Of a DNA stretch of 64,000 nt, positions 21,401 through 26,916 are shown piece by piece. The notes beneath the pieces are model-generated. The model made no database searches. It was not told the origin of the DNA and saw only the letters and a program-made list of their open reading frames with translations. The translations under genes were made by a program, and so were the position numbers. The DNA comes from an uncultured delta proteobacterium (GTDB lineage: Bacteria > Desulfobacterota > Syntrophia > Syntrophales > UBA8958): the NCBI GenBank assembly GCA_903885795.1, contig CAISJV010000001.1, positions 124,001 to 188,000 on the forward strand. The letters are read 5' to 3'. Each line of letters opens with the position of its first letter. The first letter of the stretch is position 1.

Positions 21401-22141
21401 ACATCTTCGGATAAAAACGTCATCGCCAACGGTTTGGATGCCACAGCGGGAAACGGAATCGGCCATCAGGCAGCCTTGCAGACGCAGGTTGCCGACCTCA
21501 CGGCGGAAAACACCGGTGGCAGCAACAATATTAACATTACCAACATCGGTGCTCTCAATGTTTCCGGGGGCATTCTGAATAGTGGGTCGGGCAATATTGT
21601 CCTCGATAATACCGGCGCCATCGATACGGGTTCGCAGAAGATTCAAGCCTCGCAAGGCGGCGCCGTGACGGTGACGGCCCACAGTCCGTTGACCGTCGGC
21701 AGCGGTGGTGTGACGGCGGACGGCGATGTGATCCTGGAAGCGGCGAACAGCGGCGGTAACGATACCCTGACGATCAACGGACCCGTCAGGTCCAATAACG
21801 GAAATGTCAACCTAACAGCGGGAAGCGCGATCGTGCTAAATGCGACCGTGGAAGCGCCACATGGAACCGTCACCCGCACTGTCCATGGTGCGCTGGTGAT
21901 AGACAGTTCCGGGGTTTCTTCCCAGGTCTTGGCTACCGAGCTCCTGCAGGCATTGGTGCAATCGGAGAATACAAATACCACTGCCCTGACTAATACTTAC
22001 ATCGTTACGGTGGAGGAGGACAATGCCCGGACGGCGCCTCCTCCGGAGAAGAAGGAAGATGAGGATAAGGATAGTGACAAAAAAGGCTCAACCTCTCAAT
22101 CTGAAGAAACATCGAAGGCCAAATTACCTTACTGTAATTAG
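6428..22141 (+). CDS. Giant TpsA exoprotein: filamentous haemagglutinin-type adhesin with GLUG repeats
   Basis: About 5237 residues. ATG 6428 is preceded by AGCGAGGA at 7-bp spacing. A long basic signal peptide ends NIAFA. The TPS secretion domain follows (nt about 6540-7000), with INWQGFSIG and LINPNGILFGQGA hallmarks that TpsB recognises. The passenger is beta-helix-like. It has glycine-rich repeats of the ITGTGGxG...GVYIGGTVTS type at about 7780-9500 and 11170-13330, and GTLAGNTGSINF/GTVNSTAGL repeats at 9550-11150 and 13970-14560. GLUG motifs (GGLVGYNSGTISNSYSTG) follow in three super-modules at about 14815-15740, 15760-16880 and 16890-19430. A carboxypeptidase-regulatory-like insert lies at 19440-19780, then more beta-helix. 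The tail is charged (PPPEKKEDEDKDSDKK) and ends with a lone Cys (LPYCN). The likely role is surface adhesion or aggregation. It is encoded in one uninterrupted frame. Confidence 0.92.
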   Translation: MKTNKLRQNYHRRGITPFRRKILCLIALFFFSSNIAFANPYGPQVINGNVSFKTQGNNLTITNSPNSIINWQGFSIGVNELTRFIQQSGNSAILNRVIGQDPSAILGALQSNGRVFLINPNGILFGQGARIDVNGLIASTLNLSNQDFLAGRYNFTAGIRAGSIENQGTITTPMGGQVYLIAPDIKNSGIINSPKGDVILAAGHSVQLVDSANPFIAVTVSAPENSVVNLGQIIADSGRIGIYGGLISQKGLVKADSAVSEGGKIFLKATKAIELADTSVISADGTKGGQIIVKTEENGQISGTLIGRGLLSAQGDGSKDSGGFIETSAAKVDLNGIRVKTKGGNWLIDPTDYTIAADDPLDGSSYMSNTTLSTNLADNSILIQTLPGGGGNGDIFVNDAVSWDSPNSLTLSAIRDINVNQSITNGGSGGVNLYANANDTGGSILLTGASITTNGGNVTLAGGYSGNGYAIGTVSNPHGVTLDGASISTGTGDIVIRGKGYNTSESGSGGYGISLLNSSSLITTGSGNITLTGYGGNYGGSSTGGSKSYGVYFDGSGTVTSDTGPITITGYGGNGTYGAGVYAGGAVTSTGGDITITGTGGDGKISEGYSYGVHVGGSVTSGGNISITGTGGSGVDAVGADGIGVAGGDAYGGNGDTGIYVDPAAIIAATGASSTITLDGTGGAGGTATGGNGDTGYSGGSGYGGNGGRGVEFYGLIDTSAGSGAITIIGRGGAGGNGIGGTGSTAGLGYGGEGGYGVYIGGTVSSVDGAISITGTGGSSTTGGWGGYGVYIDGSVTSTGTGNLTINGTGGSGYSDCSEGCWGNGGVYIGGTVASAAGTIDIIGYGGDGTAGTYSGDGVVVDSSGTVTSTGGAITIEGHGGNGINGQDAGYGVVVDGDVTSAGGNISILGFGGNGAFYGGDGVYIGGTVTSAGGDINITGTGGNGIAGGYGVYLESATIATGGGALNITGTGGGGDTGGYGIYTYGASLDSGAGAMTLFGTGGGGAEGLYFDSGTLIGGHWVPGEGGPVVSTPQYGDITLIADSSGPSSIAIVNNDGGVYFPIIQGYGTLTMQPFNPASTIGLAGGLGEFNLDSLALGAITGFSDIVIGHPSGTGFIDVGAIGWEVPGSANLTLRNPGSNSEGMHLGGTLTLVESSLTLNTTGVVTQASGRTESAIVTWQPFDDAGGTQTVGGMEITATSGYGGFTAADVAQVANGGAPINGLLITTPVGGWTVAPGVGNTSVFTSTSANANVGDISVSFSGGSANPTAVTTQGYVATAGIIAGGLELLGTGGYFLLTSSLNNVSTLAGNTGGVAFNNGNNNLNINTLNTTVGLNTTDFVAISSSGLTQNPAISATKMISINGEVTKCAGVSCWIGPDELGGSGDWNTAGNWFYGSVPGNTAAVRIITATAAPTINISSPTTVGSVVTNAALTQDAPIIAASSLLLLGHEVDYVLENADNSVGTLAGVTKSVSFTNHGAFIVGGLTAQDNDNITLNTTLSGAVTQTAPIRASGLELLGLGDYTLKNTHNQIGTLAGNVASVELVNNRTLTIGTLNTSGLTATGDITLTAKGLSEQDGIDVYSPLKSTGGNITLTGYGGNSSGGYAGYGVYIDNTVTASGTDTGKGHITINGYGGSDTGGGYGGNGVDIGSEGAVTTSGTGNISIAGYAGAGGYVSAGGDSAYGVYVGGLVKSTGTGDIIIAGTGSKGINGGNGGDGVYVGGLVESTGGGNISITGTGGNGSGDCGDGCTIGYGGDGVYVDGFYGDGTISTSGSYIGDVTAGNKGTISITGTGGYGGSFTQYLYDTSYGDSAHGGDGGQGVFLDSATISTAITVTGNVASSSKVGTINIEGTGGQGGNSVNGDGGLGGGGVRIFSSDVTTNTGTGSVASSSKVGTINITGTGGQGGNSSTDGSYSGDSYGGDGGYGVYIENIGGGGGAVAHSITTATTTGAVTNSTVGTITISGYGGDGGNSTFPSITANGGYGGYGIELIDEITANTVTGSVTASSVGDITLTGVGGKGGDAVGYDSSSSDGGNAYGGPGGTGIYIESAAYIATDGATSTIMLNGTGGDGGAATGGKGAVDGGYGGSGYGGYGGTGVEVYGQIDTPAGNGATNIVGNGGAGGSGTGGLDDNGGASGYGGDGGYGVYIDNTGLVTTSSAGAISINGVGGAGGASDYGYGGYGGGGVEIGGTVTSGTGGTTITGIGGNGGLYGGSGGDGVYIGNTVASGGAMSITGTGGDGITSGTGGDGVVIGYGSEVSSTGGNITLEGTTGAEGFYDISVESSLVSTGGNITLTGHGSDLRLFASYGASTISATGSGTVTGSGFNFLTVDGGDITSGAGNINLTAGEMDFLSNGRVQSTGSGQVNLTATGPNGIILGDSSYANNKGYIGSDTASGDITLTTDKLTVWNPIPAMPPDLHLWRIKTDGTLVIKSYSSGIPIDLGTDTSNLSLNSDALHTITAGILKVGDSSAGDITITAPIGSMSSGGTLSLQTGGYISGSSENTITVDNLALRAVGGINLTAPNSVTTLAANSTAGNIDFNNAGPLTIGTVNETSGLTATGYNITLNTAGSVTQTETAPISAAGLELLGAGANYTLTNAGNTVPTLAGNTGSINFTNSGDLKVGTVNSTAGLTTTGNITLNAAGSVTQTAPIVINNSEAGLALLGAGANYTLTNAGNAVPMLAGNTGSINFKNNGDLTVGTVNSTAGLTTSGDVSLISTNGIIVNNNISMGADRTLVLRADSDADGVGTVTFPTGSVTFPGSPGTAVANIFYNPSSYASPTVYSGYFTGGVTPTAFMLVNSVDNLQALNTNLAGAYALGKDIDASATSSWNSDGSGGFYGFAPIGNASTSFTGKLYGDNHTISGLFIDRPASYYVGLFGYTGATAAIKNVGLTNGNITGNIAVGGMVGMNYGTIANSYSTGAVSGTGNGIGGLVGYNYGAISNSYSTNEVSGSGISNLGGLVGYNGGGSSISNSYSTGAVSGTSTVGGLVGYNSGGTISNSYSTGAVSGTSTVGGLVGYHYSGAISNSYSTGAVPVTGNNIGGLVGLNYSGTTTSSYWDTVTSGRSTSAGGTGKTTSEMMTQATFVGWDFANTWWMSEGNTRPFLRSEYSTNIINAHQLQLMGMNATTLAASYSLANNIDMSELTKTSGLWNTSTGFLPVGTFTGTFDGLGRTISNLTINRPAENNIGMFSATSGLVKNIGLLGGSVTGGASVGGLAGINSGTISNSYNTGSVNATGQSNVGGLVGYNTGTVTDSHATGNVSSTGSSGGDGGVGGLVGTDYTGIVSNSYATGNVSSSALIRVGGLVGWQYYEGTGAISNSYATGDVSGVNYVGGLVGEVYGVSPISNSYATGNVSGTDLVGGLIGNIYYNGSGIVSTSYSTGLVTGTGSGVGGLVGQMQGSGGVVNASYWDTDTSGKIQGLGMNFGGTFNATGLTTIQMQTAANFDGFNFTTTPGAAGNNWIMVDADGTLNNAGAVLGATRPMLASEYSTDINNAHQLQLMSMNLGANYTLANNIDLSPEFATVGGKYTGMWGAEGFVPVGTLATAFTGTFDGLGRNITDLYINRPGTNYVGLFGYANSATIRNVGLVNGDIIGQSEVGGLVGRFEATGGGTATITNSSTSATVSGLNRIGGLVGVQFSSDDGSINTIENSHSTGAVTGNWDNYDAGIGGLAGFQEAWGGTSTITNSYHSGGLVKNLASGSTGGLVGFQGANGSTPTITNSYNTAEVTGTNWVGGLVGYNSGGSVNNNSYNAGTVSGTDYVGGLVGYNTKVAESGGDITNSYNTGTVSGSGHSVGGLVGGNAGTITYSNSTGMVSGANSVGGLVGGNSGTIDNSYSTGTVGGSGDSVGGLVGGNAGTITYSNSTGDVSGSGDSVGGLVGDNNAGAISNSFSTGMVSGANSVGGLVGWNYGGSISDSYSTGTVSSTGGWYIGGLVGNNESTAVTSTITSSHSTGDVTGSGNFVGGLVGRNYGGTISISDSHSTGAVSGNDYVGGLVGYNDMAGISNSYSTGTVTGNSEVGGLVGHTDGSITNAHSTGAVSGNSYVGGLAGYNFGTISDSYSTGAVSGNTHVGGLVGYNMSSITNSNATGTITGTGTDSFGIGGLVGYNSGAISNSSSSSNVSGDGSVGGLVGYMDADGTVDNSYSTGTITGGDYGPSGGLIGMSLGNVSNAYSTGSVNVVNGNGAPGGLVGLNEGTISNSYSTGDISGQDTVGGLVGQNSPTGSIANSYSTGAVTGTGGAIGGLVGMNEGAISNSYSTGTASGNSSVGGLVGFSNGGTITNSYWDMDTSGQTTSAGGTGKTTAEMMAQGTYPQSWDFTAAGPWRIVDTSSYPYLKWQFGGASPQIISGNLQDDNGVNIAGSGRVIQTAVDGSLLAKTTTGANGFYYLALSGNSVPDNGALLTYVSGDNDIKGALVYLSNGQHIAGQSIIDHMVKVNSSGGDISNATMNTAKGSLSSADIPYSVSGNDLTVNTGYAFETASGIGYNYNLNGNITSGGYQTYNRPLILSANATLTSGSTGGIAFNNIVTAGNNALTVYGGSSGIEINGALSTNSILSLTSSGPITQQAAITANTLNVTNTAAATDLSAAGNVISYLGTIDATGQVFSLNNTVALNQTGILRAGTLNLTNTAATDLSSQNNVISSLGNINATGQDFSLNNTRALDQTGLLTANTFTLTNTGAVTQSGSGAITAGTLNLTSTGGINLSGNNNVGSVHLANNTSGNVNYNSAVGIQNTLTIDGSNATPGGIFTATEATGNLNVNGGDGLGNITTQSGDVSLKATRVDGVLMITGNIDTGSGGNVTLTADNMYLSGVINAGAGSGKVVTLQPNANTTVQVGYGALDGPGQLGLTDLELQTVTADTLRVGKSTSGIMTVTGGATLTSAPKLKLISGAGISGSGNTITVSNLALSGGAGVVDVTTAAGTVAAQNTSGGITISNTQSTGLTVGAVDGLSGLSSNGGNISLTETMGDITIANTVNAGTGNVTLNAAGALVNGVTSSDKNVIANGLDATAGNGIGHQAALQTQVADLTAENTGGSNNINITNIGALNVSGGILNSGSGNIVLDNTGAIDTGSQKIQASQGGAVTVTAHSPLTVGSGGVTADGDVILEAANSGGNDTLTINGPVRSNNGNVNLTAGSAIVLNATVEAPHGTVTRTVHGALVIDSSGVSSQVLATELLQALVQSENTNTTALTNTYIVTVEEDNARTAPPPEKKEDEDKDSDKKGSTSQSEETSKAKLPYCN

Positions 22142-22805
22142 CTGGGTAGCAGTCCTGTGGTTTCTCTGCGGTCTTGCGACGGTCATGGCCGCCGACAGGG
22201 TAGGCTCCGTAACCCATCTGAGCGGTCCTCTCTTTGCCAAAAAAGCGGATGGAACCGTCAAGACGCTGGGGCCAAATTCCGTCGTGGAGCTCGGGGATAC
22301 CCTGATTACTGAGAAGAAGACTTACGCACGGGTCAAATTTACCGACAATAGCGAGATCACTTTGCGGCCGCAGTCTCAATTTAAAATTGATCAATTTTTC
22401 TTCGATCAGGCCAAGCCCAAAGAAGATAAAGCCGTTTTAAGCCTTGTAAAAGGTGGTGTGCGCGCCGTGACGGGTCAGATCGGCAAGCGTTTCCAAAGCG
22501 ATAATTACCGGATGACCACACCGATGGCCATCGCCGGAGTCCGGGGAACCATCTTTGAAATCAGGATTTGTGAAGGAAACTGTCCAGGCATTAACAACGG
22601 GCTTTATGTGTTTGTTCTGGAGGGAAGCATCACGGTAACCAACAGCGCCGGGACCCAGAGCGTCAATGCCGGTCAATTTGCCTATGTCCAGGATGGACAA
22701 ACTTTACCCGTCATTCTTCCGTCTAATCCGGGTCTGAGCTTTACATTGCCGGAGAGTATCCAGTCGGATGGGGGAAAGCTGCAAGACGGATGCATCGTCC
22801 GTTGA
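22059..22805 (+). CDS. FecR-domain periplasmic protein overlapping the adhesin gene
   Basis: A 248-residue protein. A basic N-terminus and one hydrophobic signal segment (VISWVAVLWFLCGLATVMA) export it. The FecR-like region follows: GSVTHLSGPLFAKKADG, then VELGDTLITEKKTYARVKFTDNSEITL, and the conserved MAIAGVRGTIFEI segment, with a final VLEGSITVTNSAG beta unit. FecR domains occur in periplasmic signalling proteins, but this one has no sigma-factor partner nearby and probably serves the TPS locus. ATG 22059 follows GGAGAAGAAGGAAG and is preferred over ATG 22023. Either way the gene starts inside tpsA, overlapping it by 83 bp (or 119), which suggests translational coupling. Two Cys (ICEGNC) could form a disulfide. 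Confidence 0.8.
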   Translation: MRIRIVTKKAQPLNLKKHRRPNYLTVISWVAVLWFLCGLATVMAADRVGSVTHLSGPLFAKKADGTVKTLGPNSVVELGDTLITEKKTYARVKFTDNSEITLRPQSQFKIDQFFFDQAKPKEDKAVLSLVKGGVRAVTGQIGKRFQSDNYRMTTPMAIAGVRGTIFEIRICEGNCPGINNGLYVFVLEGSITVTNSAGTQSVNAGQFAYVQDGQTLPVILPSNPGLSFTLPESIQSDGGKLQDGCIVR

Positions 22806-22840
22806 GAGGATAGGTAGGAACGGCTAAAAATCAGATTGAT

Positions 22841-23545
22841 ATGGACAAGGTCATCGTGCGTCCCTTCGAGGAAGGGGACCGCGAGTCTATCCGCCGAATC
22901 GCTCGGGAAACCGGCCTCAAGGGAAACCCAACCCGTCTTTTTTTCGAGGACGAGGAGATCATCCCCCTTCTTTACGTCGACTACTATCTCGACCATGAAC
23001 CCGCTGCCTGCTTCGTCGCCACGGTCGGTGGCCGGGTCGTGGGCTATCTGATCGGCTGCCTGGACGCCCGCCGCAGGCGGTGGATCATGCGGACCAGTAT
23101 CTATCCGCGTGTCGCCCGCCGCATCCTTGGAAAGCTTCTGACCCTGCAGTACCGGAAAAAAGAAACCTTCCGGACCTTCTGGTGGATCGCGATCCGTTCC
23201 TGGCGGGAAGCCCTGCCGAGGCCTGCGGACTGCTACCTCGCCCACGTCCACTCCAATGTCGAAGAAGGTTATCGCGGCCGGCATCTGGAACGGAGACTCA
23301 GCAGGGCATTCCGTCGATACATTCTGTTGAGGGGGGTTCAGGGACTCCACACGATCATCCGTGAACCGGAAGGAGAAGATGCCCTCTCTGCCTTCCTCTG
23401 CCGGGAAAGGGGCTATCGGATCATCGCCGTCCGGCGGAACACTTTATGGGAAAAGTCAACCGGCTGCAAATGGTATGCGCGGCTGCTGGTATGCGACGTG
23501 AAACCGCTTGCCGGGGAGGAGGATGATGAAGCTGGCATCCGTTGA
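22841..23545 (+). CDS. GNAT-family N-acetyltransferase
   Basis: A 234-residue cytosolic protein. The first 70 residues carry the GNAT N-terminal strand-helix pattern (VIVRPFEEGDRESIRRIA) and the central strand ACFVATVGGRVVGYLIG. The acetyl-CoA binding area is probably at about residues 133-150 (CYLAHVHSNVEEGYRGRHLERRLSRAF), where GYRGRHLERR resembles the Q/RxxGxG/A signature. It starts 35 bp after the FecR gene, and its end overlaps the PIG-L gene by 20 bp, so it belongs to the same transcript. The substrate is unknown. Its place between an adhesin locus and sugar-active genes suggests a glycan or amino-sugar acceptor; this is inference. Confidence 0.72.
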   Translation: MDKVIVRPFEEGDRESIRRIARETGLKGNPTRLFFEDEEIIPLLYVDYYLDHEPAACFVATVGGRVVGYLIGCLDARRRRWIMRTSIYPRVARRILGKLLTLQYRKKETFRTFWWIAIRSWREALPRPADCYLAHVHSNVEEGYRGRHLERRLSRAFRRYILLRGVQGLHTIIREPEGEDALSAFLCRERGYRIIAVRRNTLWEKSTGCKWYARLLVCDVKPLAGEEDDEAGIR

Positions 23546-24503
23546 TTCGATCCGCCGGTCTTACCCTCACGTCTATATATCGCCGCATATGGACGACGCC
23601 GTCCTTTCCTGCGGTGGCAGGATCGCCATGCAGGTCTCACGGGGCGAAGGGGTTCTGGTGGTCACCGCCTTCTCCGAAATCGACGAGGCGAGGGCTGCTT
23701 CCGCGATGCCGGGCATCCCGCCGGGCGGCCTCCGGGAAATGCAGGCCGAGGATGAAATCGCCCTGGGACGCCTGGGGGTCGATTATCTCCGGCTGGACTA
23801 CCGCGATGGCGCCTTCCGGGAACGTTTCCCCCTGCTGCGCTACGGCCTTCACTTCCGCGCGGAGGAGCGATTTGCCCGCATATTCGGGAAAATCCGGACG
23901 GACATCGCAAGAATCTGCACCGCCGCCGCCTGCCGCAACCTTTACCTCCCCCTCGGCATCGGCCAACACATCGATCACCATCTTGTCTTCCTGATCGGCC
24001 GCCACCCGGGAAGGAATCCGGGAAACCCCTTTGAGGTCTCCTTCTACGAAGATATACCCTATGCGCTCATCCCCCATGCGCTGGACTACCGTCTCCGGGC
24101 AATCGGCCTTGCCCCATTCCCGAACTCCTGCGAGCGGACATCCATCCGGGAGAAGATCATGGCAATTCATCGCGCTGTCCGCCATCTCCCCAGCCTGACC
24201 AGGATCCGGTTCTTCCGGAAAGGGTTACTCCTGATTGCGCTGTCGGCGGGAATCGTCTGCATGGAGGCCGTCGGGAGACTGACCCGTTATCAGCGGGGGG
24301 CGTGGTTGCAGCCGGAGCTGTTCGATGCTGCACCTTTTTTCGAAAAAAAAGTGGCAGCAATCCTGGACTATAGATCCCAGATATGTCTCTTTTTCGAAAG
24401 TGAAGAGGCGCTCAGAGGGTCGCTCATGCAATATTCGCTGGACATCGGTGGCTCGGCAGGGCAATATCTGGAACGCTGTTGGCGAAGGATCGGGAGGGAT
24501 TGA
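23526..24503 (+). CDS. PIG-L family deacetylase
   Basis: A 325-residue protein with the PIG-L/LmbE zinc signatures: SPHMDDAVLSCGG at residues 19-31 (the PHxDD motif) and GQHIDHH at about 145-151 (the second HxxH-like metal motif). The family removes N-acetyl groups from GlcNAc-containing glycolipids, mycothiol or bacillithiol precursors and antibiotics. The C-terminal 120 residues include a hydrophobic stretch (GLLLIALSAGIVCMEAVG) and no recognised domain. Start ATG 23526 lies 6 bp after GGGGAGG; ATG 23523 is too close. It overlaps the GNAT gene, and the glycosyltransferase starts directly after its stop, so the three are tightly coupled. A role in tailoring a surface glycan is inferred. Confidence 0.8.
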   Translation: MKLASVDSIRRSYPHVYISPHMDDAVLSCGGRIAMQVSRGEGVLVVTAFSEIDEARAASAMPGIPPGGLREMQAEDEIALGRLGVDYLRLDYRDGAFRERFPLLRYGLHFRAEERFARIFGKIRTDIARICTAAACRNLYLPLGIGQHIDHHLVFLIGRHPGRNPGNPFEVSFYEDIPYALIPHALDYRLRAIGLAPFPNSCERTSIREKIMAIHRAVRHLPSLTRIRFFRKGLLLIALSAGIVCMEAVGRLTRYQRGAWLQPELFDAAPFFEKKVAAILDYRSQICLFFESEEALRGSLMQYSLDIGGSAGQYLERCWRRIGRD

Positions 24504-26363
24504 ATGTCCAGAAAGGCGAAGCCCGAAAAGCCGAAAGCGGCTGTGCGCGCATCGGCGGTGAAACGGGAACCCTTTGTAGAACGCTACGCCCAACCGCTCC
24601 TCGGCCTGATTCTGCTGTTGGCTTTGGGCCTGCGTGTCGCGGCCCTCATGGACCTGAATCAGACCATCTATGGCGACTTCATGCTCTGGGACGAGAGGGT
24701 TTATCATGAACTCGCCGTCCGGATCGCTAACGGGACCTACTCCGGCCGCGGGGTTTATGAATTTGCCCCGCTGTTCGCATATCTTATGGCGGGCATCTAC
24801 CGTCTTTTCTCACCGGATATCTTCTATATACGCCTCCTGAATATCCTCTTCGGGGTTCTCACCTGCTGGGTTATCTATGGGATCGGCGCCCGCCTCGGGG
24901 GTAGAAAAATCGGCCTCCTCGCCTGTCTGCTGGCCGCCCTCTACAAACCCTTCATCCTTTACAGCATCGTACCCCTGAAAGAGGCTCCTGCCACCCTCCT
25001 GTTCGCCCTGACCGCATTCATGCTTCTGCTGGCAATCGAAAAAAAAGTGCTGACCCCCTCCGGCCTGCTGGGACTGGCGATGGGGCTGCTCCTCAACGTC
25101 AGACCCAATGCGGTGATCCTCATTCCCGTCTTGATGCTGCTCATCGTCTGGAACCGCTATAAAAACGGCGACGTCCCCCGAACGATCACGGCGCATTTCG
25201 GGCTCTACCTCCTGGGTCTGTTCATCGCCGTCAGCCCTTTCCTGATCCGGAACTACGTGGTCGCCGGAAAATTTGCCGTCACCACCTCGCAGTCCGGCTA
25301 CAACCTCTATCTCGGAAACAACCTGGCAAATCCAGACCCCTACTACCGTCCCGTCCCCTTCGCTTTGCCGTCCCCCGTCGAACAGGGAATCCATTTCACC
25401 ATCGAGGCGAGCCGAAGGACGGGAAAAACCATGATTGCGACGGAAGCGTCGGACTATTGGACGCAAGAAACATTCCGCCAGGCCCGCGCAGCCCCCCAGG
25501 CCTTCGCCTGGAAGGTTGTCCAAAAGACCTTCGTCCTCGTGAACCAATTCGAAGCCTGCGACCACTACGACATCGGTTTTATCAGCGATTTCGCACGTTT
25601 TTTCAAACTTCCCCTTTTCAGTTTCTGGTTCGTCTTCCCCCTGGGGATGGCGACCATAATGTTTCGTCTCTTCCACGACCGGAAGGCGCGTGCCCTCGCG
25701 CTGATCCTTGCGGCATACGCGGCAACCCTCGTCATCTTCTTCACCAGCGCCCGTTACCGGGTGCCGATGCTCGCTATCCTGATCCCCTACACCGCTCTGG
25801 GAGGCGTCGAGCTGGTGGAAATGCTCCGGCGGTGTCACTTTCGCCGGGCGGGCCTCTTTGCTGCCGTCATTCTCGCCTTCACCGTCGTCGAGTTCCTTCC
25901 CATTCAGGCGACGGACGACCGGACGGCCTACTTCAACACCCATGCCATCATCCTCAATTCACGCGGTTACGAGAATGAGGCCCTCAGCTACTGGCGGCAA
26001 TCCTCGGAGATGAATCGGCCCTTCTCTGCCTTCGCCAACCTCTCCCTCGCCCAAAAATACTTCCAACGGGGTCTCATCCGGGAGGCGAACGGCTATCTCG
26101 ACCTTATTCCGGAAAGCTCCTTTGCCGCCGCCCCAAAATACGATATCAAAGGGGATATTCTGATCCGGCAGCAGAAGACCGGGGAGGCCATCCAGGCCTA
26201 TGAACATTCGCTTGCGATCAATTCAGGCCAAAGGCGTACGCTCTCCAAGCTGATCCAGATTTATCAAAAGACGGATCCCCGGAAAGCCGTTGCATTGGAG
26301 GCGCAACTCAAATACATCTCCGGATTCTACCCGGTGATGCAGAAAACCACAGAAACAAAGTGA
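24504..26363 (+). CDS. GT-C (GT39/ArnT-like) membrane glycosyltransferase with TPR tail
   Basis: A 619-residue polytopic protein. Residues 1-25 are basic and cytoplasmic. About ten TM helices follow from 33 to 470. The first periplasmic loop carries WDERVYHELA, the acidic motif that GT39/PMT-type enzymes use for catalysis with polyprenyl-phosphate sugars. After the last TM, residues about 500-605 form TPR-like helices (AFANLSLAQKYFQRG, GDILIRQQKTGEAIQAYEHSLAIN). The ATG directly follows the TGA of the PIG-L gene. Such enzymes transfer a lipid-linked sugar to protein, lipid or glycan in the periplasm. Position in the adhesin locus suggests O-glycosylation of TpsA or of a linked glycan; this is inference. 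Confidence 0.8.
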   Translation: MSRKAKPEKPKAAVRASAVKREPFVERYAQPLLGLILLLALGLRVAALMDLNQTIYGDFMLWDERVYHELAVRIANGTYSGRGVYEFAPLFAYLMAGIYRLFSPDIFYIRLLNILFGVLTCWVIYGIGARLGGRKIGLLACLLAALYKPFILYSIVPLKEAPATLLFALTAFMLLLAIEKKVLTPSGLLGLAMGLLLNVRPNAVILIPVLMLLIVWNRYKNGDVPRTITAHFGLYLLGLFIAVSPFLIRNYVVAGKFAVTTSQSGYNLYLGNNLANPDPYYRPVPFALPSPVEQGIHFTIEASRRTGKTMIATEASDYWTQETFRQARAAPQAFAWKVVQKTFVLVNQFEACDHYDIGFISDFARFFKLPLFSFWFVFPLGMATIMFRLFHDRKARALALILAAYAATLVIFFTSARYRVPMLAILIPYTALGGVELVEMLRRCHFRRAGLFAAVILAFTVVEFLPIQATDDRTAYFNTHAIILNSRGYENEALSYWRQSSEMNRPFSAFANLSLAQKYFQRGLIREANGYLDLIPESSFAAAPKYDIKGDILIRQQKTGEAIQAYEHSLAINSGQRRTLSKLIQIYQKTDPRKAVALEAQLKYISGFYPVMQKTTETK

Positions 26364-26425
26364 TCTGAGTAAGGTTATAACTAGATTTCCCCAAATCCGG
26401 CCTCCAAATGGATGACGGATCCCGT

Positions 26426-26678
26426 CATAGGATAATTAGTTGATATAATAGAGAAATTTACGACGTATTTTAAGTTTTCCTTCAAAAAATCTTCGGATTA
26501 CGGTCCCCAGCCGGGCGGGTATGACAGGATATCAGGGCCGGCAACGGGACAAAAAAAGCAAGAAATGAGCTGCGGCAAAGTCGCTGGCTGTTGTTTAAGT
26601 ACTTGTATATATTAATTAATAATTAAGGAAAGTCCTGCTGTTCCTCCTGCATCGGCGGATGCTTGGGCAGAAAAGGGG
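26426..26678 (+). repeat. 253-bp direct repeat, copy A (left boundary of defence cassette)
   Basis: Begins CATAGGATAATTAGTTGATA and ends GGCAGAAAAGGGG. It matches copy B at 29811-30063 in the same orientation with about 18 differences by eye (above 90 percent). No open frame or transposase is seen in it. The rest of 26364-26848 holds no gene. Confidence 0.85.
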
Positions 26679-26718
26679 ACAAAGCGATTCTTGACTCTTC
26701 TCAAAACGATGCATTATT

Positions 26719-26736
26719 TGCTCATGGTACTGAGCA
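26719..26736 (+). promoter_or_regulatory. Inverted repeat TGCTCA-N6-TGAGCA, copy 1
   Basis: An exact 6-bp-arm inverted repeat, 22 bp after a TTGACT box (26691-26696). The same arms and the same 6-bp spacing recur at 30245-30262 before the DUF4143 ATPase, so it is probably a regulator site shared by both leaders. Confidence 0.5.
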
Positions 26737-26848
26737 TAACTGCTTCAAGGAATAAAACATGACCATCACGACCCGCAGGTAATAAAAGAAGGAAACGATG
26801 GTGGCGAGAATGGCGATTATTTTCGCTAATAAGAATTCTAAAAAACAT

Positions 26849-26877
26849 TTGACAAAAGTTCCATGTTTTACTATTTT
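26849..26877 (+). promoter_or_regulatory. Promoter of the abiE-like operon
   Basis: TTGACA (26849-26854), a 17-bp spacer and TATTTT (26872-26877). Short arms CATGT (26862-26866) and ACATG (26878-26882) flank the -10 box and could be an AbiEi operator. The promoter overlaps the upstream in-frame ATG at 26863, which supports GTG 26917 as the true start. Confidence 0.6.
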
Positions 26878-26916
26878 ACATGTAACTCCTCTGACAAGGA
26901 AGGAACGAGCAATATA

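Noticed and set aside
24810-25943. Minus-strand open frame of 377 codons
   Set aside because: Shadow of the glycosyltransferase gene, with low-complexity acidic composition.
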